Shown: one piece after another, positions 51,070-56,646 of the stretch
Numbering within the stretch: the stretch's first letter is position 1
Layout of the letters: every line of letters begins with the position of its first letter
Assembly: GCA_016178505.1 (NCBI GenBank)
Contig: JACOTG010000279.1
Span: forward strand, 1 to 56,646
Direction of reading: 5' to 3'
DNA length: 56,646 bases
Origin: Planctomycetota bacterium
Lineage (GTDB): Bacteria > Planctomycetota > JACOTG01
Position numbers and translations under genes: made by a program
The notes under the pieces: generated by a model
Told to the model about the DNA's origin: nothing
Database searches by the model: none
Seen by the model: the letters and a program-made list of their open reading frames with translations, nothing else

Positions 51070-52116
51070 ATGCTTTCTCGGGGTGCACTGGACTTCGTGA
51101 AGCGCGACCACGAGGCGATTCTGATCCACGGCTGGGTTCTGTCTTTTGATGGTGGAACCGCAACGTCGTTCGTCGTATCGGCCGGCGACGAGCCCGTGGA
51201 CGTCGTTGATCTCACCACTCGACAAGCGAGCCCCGACATCGAGGCGGCATTTCCCTCGATACGCGGCTCCGATTGCGCGCGATTCACGATTCGCTGCGCC
51301 GTCCCGCGAAGCGATGTCCCGCTCATTCGCATCGTTCCGCAGTTTGGCGGCGACGGCGGTTCGGCACTCTTCGGCCTGCCGGCAGACGCGATTCCCAGGC
51401 CCGACAAGGAAGCGGTCGACGTCATCGGTGGAGATTTTTTTCAGGCTTTCGAGTTCCTGTCGCATTTCATCGAGCACGGCGGCCTCGAGGCCTCGATGGA
51501 CGTGCTCGACGTCGGCTGCGGAGTCGGGCGCATGGCAGTTCCGCTGGCGTTCTTTCTACTGCCGTCGGCGCGCTACGAGGGATTCGACGTGGCCGAATCG
51601 GGCGTCGCGTGGGCGACGAACGTCATCAGTCGCCAATTCCCGAACTTCAAGTTCCGTCACGTCGACGTGTGTAACGACGCCTACAATCCGAGTGGACGGC
51701 TGCAGTCGGTCGACTTCGCTTTTCCCTACGACGACGAGAGGTTCGACTTCGTCTACCTGACGTCGGTTCTGACGCACATGCGAGGTCCGGAGGTGCGGCA
51801 CTACCTGAGCGAGATTCGAAGAGTCCTTCGACCGGATGGCCGATGCCTGTGCACGTGCTTCCTCCTGGACGACGAGGCGCGACAGTTGTTGGCAACAGGG
51901 AAGGGCACGGAGCGACTCATCCATCTGGTGGGCGATGGATTCACGAGCGATCCCGAACTTCCAGAGAAGGCGATTGGGTTCGACTCACGGTCGTTCAACG
52001 AGTGGTTGGCGGCGGCACGCCTCGACGCTCGCCTCTGTTTGCTCGGGGGTTGGTGCGGCAGGGAGCGATACGCCAGCTACCAGGACATCCTCGTGCTCGA
52101 GCGGACGGGTGCGTGA
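51070..52116 (+). CDS. SAM methyltransferase with N-terminal beta domain
   Basis: 348 residues. The N-terminal 105 residues (ILIHGWVLSFDGGTATSFVV, DIEAAFP) form a beta-type module found on some polysaccharide-locus enzymes. The methyltransferase domain follows: VLDVGCGVGRMAVPLA (motif I), FDFVYLTSVLTHM and LSEIRRVLRPDGR. AGGAG lies six bases before the ATG at 51070, while the ATG at 51064 touches it, so I chose 51070. It probably methylates a sugar of the glycan. Confidence 0.82.
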   Translation: MLSRGALDFVKRDHEAILIHGWVLSFDGGTATSFVVSAGDEPVDVVDLTTRQASPDIEAAFPSIRGSDCARFTIRCAVPRSDVPLIRIVPQFGGDGGSALFGLPADAIPRPDKEAVDVIGGDFFQAFEFLSHFIEHGGLEASMDVLDVGCGVGRMAVPLAFFLLPSARYEGFDVAESGVAWATNVISRQFPNFKFRHVDVCNDAYNPSGRLQSVDFAFPYDDERFDFVYLTSVLTHMRGPEVRHYLSEIRRVLRPDGRCLCTCFLLDDEARQLLATGKGTERLIHLVGDGFTSDPELPEKAIGFDSRSFNEWLAAARLDARLCLLGGWCGRERYASYQDILVLERTGA

Positions 52117-52149
52117 CACACCACGCTGAGAAAGCCGTGCGAGCCTGCC

Positions 52150-54114
52150 ATGCAAACTGACGTCATGCCGTCACACATCGAGCCGAGGCGTTACCCGCGT
52201 CGCCGGACCTGGATCGTCGCCGGAGCCATCGCGGCCATCTACTTTCTCCTGCGCTTGGTCACGTGGGAGCCGCCGGGAATCGCCGTCGGGCTCGACATCT
52301 CTTGGATCTACGCTCTCCACGAATCGTGGCTCAGTGGGCGGGTGTTCGGCCGGGACTTCGTTTTCACGTACGGGCCATACGGCTTCGTCAACACAGAACA
52401 CTTTCACGCGAACACCTTCAAGGTGATGTGGATCTCGCAGTTCTCGTTGTTCTCGGTATTCGTGCTCGGAGCCTTGCAAGTCTTCCGACGAGCATCTGCG
52501 CGGCCGTGGCTGTGCTTGCTTCTCCTCGCGGCGATGGTCGAGGGGATGGCTTTGTGGTGGTACGACTCGGTTCCCTACTGCTTCATCGTTACGGCATTCC
52601 TGTTCCATTTCTTCGTCGTCGCCGACGATTCGCCTTCCAAGAGTCCGAGGCTCGAAGCGCTCACCGAACACGGGCTCGCGGCCGGGTGCGCGTTGGTGAG
52701 CCTCATCAAGTTCACCTTTGGCCTCGGCGCCGCCACCGTTGCGTTCTTCGTCGCGCTCGACTACTGCCGCCGCCGCAAAGTGCCGTGGCCTGCGCTGACG
52801 TTCGTCGGCGCATGGGTCGTCCTCTGGATGCTGGCAGGGCAGCCGATCGGAGCGATTCCGGCCTACGTTCGCGGGTCGCTCGAGATTGCGAACGGGTACT
52901 CGGAGGCGATGTCGCTACCCGGTCCCGGAGTAGAGACCGCGTCGTACGGCGTTGCGGCTGTGCTTCTGTTGGCGATCCTCGTCGCGTCGCTCTGGGCTTC
53001 GCGACGTCGGTGGACGGTCATTCCGGCCGCGTGTTTCGCCGTCCTCCTCTTCTTGCTGTTCAAGGCAGGCTTCGTCCGCCAGCAAGGACACAGTCGAATT
53101 GCGGCAGCGACGCTCCTCGGATCGGCAATACCCATCTGTGGCCTCGCGTGGTCGCGCTGCGCTTCGCGCGTCGTGCGCGCGGGAGTCGTGACCACGTTCG
53201 CGTGTGTGTGTGCGTTCGCCTGGATCGTGTGCGTGCAGCAGGGCGGCACCGGATTGCCATCGGTCGTCTGGGCCGATCTCGGAATCGCACGACGAAAGGT
53301 GTTGGAGGTCGTTCGGCGCGTCCGAGGCAACAGCCACTTGCTTCGTGATTCGGAATGGTTGAAGGGGGTTCACCGGGCGGCGCATCCGCTGCCGCCGCTC
53401 GACGGAACGGTCGACGTGTACCCCACGGACTTGAATCTAGTCTTGGTCAACGGACTGCGATATCAGCCGCGGCCGATTCCCCAAAGCTACTCGGCCTACA
53501 CGCCGTACCTGGCTCGCTTGAACGCCGACCACCTCGAGGGGAGCGGAGCTCCGGACTACGTGCTGTTCACCCCCGAAGGAATCGACGGGCGGCTCCCAAG
53601 CGAGGAGGACGGACTGTCGTGGCCGAGTCTGTTGACGCGATACGAGGACGTCGGTGCCGTGAAGCCCTACCGAATCCTGAAACGGCGCCAAACCCCGCTC
53701 GAGGTGCGTTGGCAGCAAATCGACGTGCAGACGATCGGGAGGAAGAGCGCGGTTCAGTTGCCGCCTCACGAAGCGAGAGCGCTGCTGTGGGCGACATTCG
53801 ACGTTCGGCTGAAGTTCGCGGGGCGTCTGGGCGCCGTTTTCTACAAGATCCCGCCGCTCTACGTCGAGTTGACGACGAGCACCGGTGCGACGGGACGATT
53901 CCGGCTGATTCCGGGGGTCGCGAGGACCGGCTTCCTCATTTCGCCGCTGGTGCTTACCGCGGACGACTTCGCGGCCATCGCTTCGCCGGGTCAGGCCGGG
54001 GGCGCTTCGCCCGCAGACGTCGTCAGCTTGAAGCTCGTCATCGAACGGGGCGATCGATGGGCGTTCGCGGACGAGATGAGGCTCGAGATTTCGCGCCTCG
54101 AGATTCACCGTTAG
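52150..54114 (+). CDS. Large polytopic membrane protein, GT-C-like
   Basis: 654 residues with about ten helices in the first 410 and a large C-terminal periplasmic domain. The first loop contains AVGLDISWIYALHESWLSGRVFGRDFVF (split here for length: DISWIYALHESW then FGRDFVFTYGP), a motif seen in GT-C-type or O-antigen-ligase-like proteins of similar size. It may add or transfer sugars outside the membrane. The C-terminal domain (about 430-654) is not recognised. No good ribosome site before the ATG at 52150; ATG at 52165 is possible. Confidence 0.6.
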   Translation: MQTDVMPSHIEPRRYPRRRTWIVAGAIAAIYFLLRLVTWEPPGIAVGLDISWIYALHESWLSGRVFGRDFVFTYGPYGFVNTEHFHANTFKVMWISQFSLFSVFVLGALQVFRRASARPWLCLLLLAAMVEGMALWWYDSVPYCFIVTAFLFHFFVVADDSPSKSPRLEALTEHGLAAGCALVSLIKFTFGLGAATVAFFVALDYCRRRKVPWPALTFVGAWVVLWMLAGQPIGAIPAYVRGSLEIANGYSEAMSLPGPGVETASYGVAAVLLLAILVASLWASRRRWTVIPAACFAVLLFLLFKAGFVRQQGHSRIAAATLLGSAIPICGLAWSRCASRVVRAGVVTTFACVCAFAWIVCVQQGGTGLPSVVWADLGIARRKVLEVVRRVRGNSHLLRDSEWLKGVHRAAHPLPPLDGTVDVYPTDLNLVLVNGLRYQPRPIPQSYSAYTPYLARLNADHLEGSGAPDYVLFTPEGIDGRLPSEEDGLSWPSLLTRYEDVGAVKPYRILKRRQTPLEVRWQQIDVQTIGRKSAVQLPPHEARALLWATFDVRLKFAGRLGAVFYKIPPLYVELTTSTGATGRFRLIPGVARTGFLISPLVLTADDFAAIASPGQAGGASPADVVSLKLVIERGDRWAFADEMRLEISRLEIHR

Positions 54115-54150
54115 GGCCATCCGGTCGCCGATTCGCTGAGGACCCACTCG

Positions 54151-55380
54151 TCACGGAAAGGTGAAATCGACGAGATTGCTTGGTCGGCACGTCGAGCGCC
54201 CGAGCGCTTGGATCGCGAAGCGGACGCCGCTCGCTCGCGCGGGCACGACGCGCGAGAGAGTCGCGACGCCGGTCGAGTCCGCCACGACGCGCGCGGCGAT
54301 TCGAGGTGCCGCGAGATCGACGGACACGCCCGCGCAGCCGGGGACGCCCGTCGATCCGGGGCTCGTGCCGAGGAGGAAGAGCACGGGCTCGGTCGCCTTC
54401 GCGCCTTCCACGCGCAGCGCGTTCGTCTCGCCGACTCGGCCGGGGTCCGGCCCCGTGAGTCGCAGGCGGAAGCTCGGCGCGAAGAAGAGGAACGTGGGGA
54501 ACACGATGTTGCCGCTCCGCGGTGTGACGAACGTGTCGATGGGCGCGCCGGTCGTGCCGTCGAATCGCAGCACGGAATTGCCCGTGGAGCTGGCGACGTA
54601 GAGGTTGCCGTCCGGCCCGAACGCGATGCCCGTCGGTCCCGCGACCTGGCCGGCCACGACGAACTCGCGGTCGAACGCGCCGCTCGTCGCGTCGTAGCGA
54701 AGGACCGCGTTCGATCGCTCACCGCTGACGTACGCGAACGCGCCGCGAAAGAGGATCATGCGCGGGTTCACGAGCCCGCCCAGACCCGGCGGCACGAAAT
54801 CGCCCAGCGGTGCGCCGGTCGACCCGTCGTAGCGAAGGACCGCGTGGTTGAAGAAGCTCGGCACGTACAGGTTGCCGTCGGGTCCGAACGTCATGCCGAC
54901 GTCCGGTCCGTCGAGCCCGCCGCTTCCGGGCGCGACGAAGATCGAGAGGAACGCGCCCGTCGTTCCCGAGAAGCGATAGACGGCGTCGGTCTCGAAGCTC
55001 GACACGTAGAGGTTGCCGTCGGGTCCGAAGACGACGGCTGTCGGATGCACGAGGCCGTGAAGCTCGTCGCCCGGCGTCGCCGGGTCGTTCCAGACGAAGC
55101 GATCGAGAAATGCGCCGGTCGCGCCGTCGTAGCGCTTCACCTGGTTCGCGTTCTCGGCCGCGACGTAGAGATTGCCGTCCGGCCCGCGCGCGATGCCTTG
55201 CGCGCCGAGCGCCCGATCCATCTCCGCGAGAAAAGCCCCGGACGCCTGATCGTAGCGATTGACGGTGCTGCTGCTGAACCCGCTGACGAGGAGCTCGTCG
55301 GCCCGCGCCGCCGTGCACGCCACGGCGACGGCAAACGCGACGAAGGCGCTGAATCGACGACGAAATCCAATGCCACACAT
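54151..55380 (-). CDS. Secreted NHL-repeat beta-propeller protein
   Basis: 409 residues. Signal peptide (about 9-27). About six NHL/SMP30-like repeats follow, each with FGPDGNLYV and VLRYDG-type strands (GIARGPDGNLYVAAEN, VVFGPDGNLYVSSF, MTFGPDGNLYVPSF, IAFGPDGNLYVASS). A C-terminal domain (about 300-409) has a PGSTGVPGCAG segment and a later STCRPSN; a Cys pair could form a disulfide. The same extension ends the partial gene at 56167. Likely extracellular binding. GGAG lies seven bases before the ATG. Confidence 0.82.
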   Translation of the reverse strand: MCGIGFRRRFSAFVAFAVAVACTAARADELLVSGFSSSTVNRYDQASGAFLAEMDRALGAQGIARGPDGNLYVAAENANQVKRYDGATGAFLDRFVWNDPATPGDELHGLVHPTAVVFGPDGNLYVSSFETDAVYRFSGTTGAFLSIFVAPGSGGLDGPDVGMTFGPDGNLYVPSFFNHAVLRYDGSTGAPLGDFVPPGLGGLVNPRMILFRGAFAYVSGERSNAVLRYDATSGAFDREFVVAGQVAGPTGIAFGPDGNLYVASSTGNSVLRFDGTTGAPIDTFVTPRSGNIVFPTFLFFAPSFRLRLTGPDPGRVGETNALRVEGAKATEPVLFLLGTSPGSTGVPGCAGVSVDLAAPRIAARVVADSTGVATLSRVVPARASGVRFAIQALGRSTCRPSNLVDFTFP

Positions 55381-55632
55381 GTCCCCGCTCCAATCGCCAG
55401 GCGGCGATTCGAACGGAGGGACGATCCGCCCGATGGTCCTGGCGCACGTCGCAATAGCGCGGCTCAGGCTCCCGTGAGGACAGGTCGGGAAAGGGAAAAA
55501 TCGGCATCGACGGGATTCGTGCCGTCCGCGTCCTTTGTCGGATAGACCCTTTGGGCCGGATCGAAGACGCGATATCTTCGTATCTCGTCGCCCATGCCAT
55601 CGCGCTGGAACCCTTCACGGAACGGAAGAGTC

Positions 55633-56157
55633 GTGACGAGACGTCGCTCCGAAAACCTCCTCGACGGTCGCTTACCCGACGTGTACGCCGAACTCCGCGA
55701 CCTCGCGCATCGCTATCTCAGCGTCGAGCGGCCGGGGCACACGCTCCAGCCGACGGCACTCGTGCACGAGGCCTATCTTCGAATCTCCGCGCAGACGAGC
55801 CGGCTCGCGCTCGACCGTGCCGAGCTGATCGCGGCGGCCGCGGGCGCGATGCGCCTCGTGCTGGTCGACCATGCGCGTCGCCGCCGCGCCGAAAAGCGAG
55901 GCGGCTCGGCGCGTCGCGTGCCGCTCGACGACGTGCTCGCGTCGTACGAGGAGCGTGCGATCGACCTCGTCGCCGTCGACGACGCGCTCCAGCGCCTGAC
56001 GAACGTCGATCCCGACCTCGCGCGGCTCGTCGAGCTGCGCTTCTTCGGCGGCCTCAGCGAGGAAGACATAGCGTCCGTGCTCGGCGTTTCCGCGCGAACC
56101 GTGCGGCGCGGCTGGCGCACCGCGCGGTTGTGGCTCGCGCGCGAACTCGGCGGCTGA
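55633..56157 (+). CDS. ECF-family RNA polymerase sigma factor
   Basis: 174 residues. Region 2 begins LPDVYAELRDLAHRYLSVER and contains TLQPTALVHEAYLRI, the mark of the planctomycete/acidobacterial ECF group. The linker is followed by region 4, VELRFFGGLSEEDIASVLGVSARTVRRGWRTARLW. The part before LPDVY is shorter than in most of this group. GTG at 55633 has GGAAG upstream; ATG at 55594 would add 13 residues. No anti-sigma gene is adjacent. It is flanked by two paralogous secreted NHL genes that are transcribed away or toward it. Confidence 0.85.
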   Translation: MTRRRSENLLDGRLPDVYAELRDLAHRYLSVERPGHTLQPTALVHEAYLRISAQTSRLALDRAELIAAAAGAMRLVLVDHARRRRAEKRGGSARRVPLDDVLASYEERAIDLVAVDDALQRLTNVDPDLARLVELRFFGGLSEEDIASVLGVSARTVRRGWRTARLWLARELGG

Positions 56158-56166
56158 CCCTCTCCA

Positions 56167-56646
56167 TTACCGAAAGACGAACTCGAGCAACCGGCTTGCG
56201 CGACACGTCGACCGCTCGACCACCTCGATCGCGAGCTGCCGGCCCTGCAGCCGCGACGGGACGAAGCGCGTGAGCGTGGCGATCCCGAACGCGTCGGCCG
56301 TGGCGGTGCCGACCACGCGAGGGCTCGCGAGATCGAGCGCGACGCCCGCGCATCCGGGCACGTGCGTTTGTCCCGGCGCGGTTCCCAACACGAAGACGAT
56401 CGAGCCGCTCGGCGTCGCGCCCTCGACGCGAAGCGCGTTGTCCATCCCCGCGACGCCCGGCGATGGCGCGCCGAGCCTCAAGTGGAAGCTCGGCGAAAAG
56501 AGGAGACCGGTCGGATACATGAGGCCCCCGGCACCGGCGTGCACGAACTCGTCGATGAACGCACCCGTCGCGCCGTCGAACCGGAGCACCGAATTCGTCA
56601 TTGCGCTCGAGACGTAGAGGTTTCCGTCCGGCCCGAACGCGAGGCC
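56167..56646 (-). CDS. Partial NHL-repeat protein, runs off the window
   Basis: 160 C-terminal residues, incomplete at the right edge. They begin GLAFGPDGNLYVSSAMTNSV, a propeller blade, and continue into the same C-terminal domain as the gene at 54151 (LRLGAPSPGVAGMDNALRVEG, then PGQTHVPGCAG and STCRASRLL). It is therefore a paralogue. It is convergent with the sigma factor gene, ending 9 bases away. Confidence 0.82.
   Translation of the reverse strand, partial: GLAFGPDGNLYVSSAMTNSVLRFDGATGAFIDEFVHAGAGGLMYPTGLLFSPSFHLRLGAPSPGVAGMDNALRVEGATPSGSIVFVLGTAPGQTHVPGCAGVALDLASPRVVGTATADAFGIATLTRFVPSRLQGRQLAIEVVERSTCRASRLLEFVFR

Noticed and set aside
1..56646. tRNA, rRNA, insertion sequence or phage genes
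   Set aside because: I looked for tRNA T-arm patterns, rRNA signatures, transposase DDE motifs and phage structural genes on both strands and found none I could support.

Overview
This is a high-GC bacterial chromosome segment with densely packed genes, short intergenic gaps and many ATGA or GTGA stop/start overlaps. No rRNA, tRNA, CRISPR array, transposase or phage gene was recognised. The lineage cannot be fixed from sequence alone. Several traits point to a free-living Planctomycetota-like or related bacterium: secreted beta-propeller (Kelch, NHL, TolB-like) proteins with a Cys-containing C-terminal extension, an ECF sigma factor of the PTALVHEAYLR type, a DUF1570-like gluzincin and several zinc-ribbon membrane proteins. 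That assignment is an inference.

Layout. 402-1406 encodes an AmmeMemoRadiSam-type radical SAM enzyme. 1387-7098 (minus strand) is a complete, translationally coupled cytochrome c maturation operon, ccmE-F-H-(I)-A-B-C-D, behind a TTGACA promoter. It has a Cys-type CcmE (CxxxY), an unusual five-Cys CcmH and no CcmG. 7374-19882 is mainly metabolic: glutaryl-CoA dehydrogenase, an S9 peptidase, an isocitrate dehydrogenase/malate dehydrogenase/aldehyde dehydrogenase set, a small c-type cytochrome (a likely Ccm client), RadC, a RibD-like reductase, proline dehydrogenase and a metallophosphoesterase. 19888-40200 mixes membrane zinc-ribbon proteins, an SDR, a LON-domain protein, a DJ-1/PfpI protein, a periplasmic TlpA-like thioredoxin, a MshEN-PilZ protein, a CPBP protease, and many secreted hydrolases and propeller proteins. 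40409-54114 is a surface-glycan locus: radical SAM enzyme, four GT2 glycosyltransferases, PIG-L deacetylase, SGNH hydrolase, nucleotide-sugar dehydrogenase, sugar epimerase, two methyltransferases and a large polytopic protein. 54151-56646 holds two NHL paralogues flanking an ECF sigma factor; the second runs off the window.

The most striking observation is at 23197-23763 (minus). A TlpA/ResA-like thioredoxin has an in-frame TGA exactly where the first Cys of its WCGPC active site belongs, giving W-U-GPC. The reading frame continues through the rest of the fold, and a 7-bp hairpin with a G-starting loop lies 33 nt after the TGA. This is what a bacterial selenoprotein with a SECIS element looks like. 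The ccm operon lacks its own thiol reductant (CcmG), so this protein is a candidate partner; that link is inferred.

A recurring promoter form, TTGnnn-N16-18-TAGA(A/C/T)T, appears before many transcription units and looks like the housekeeping promoter of this genome.
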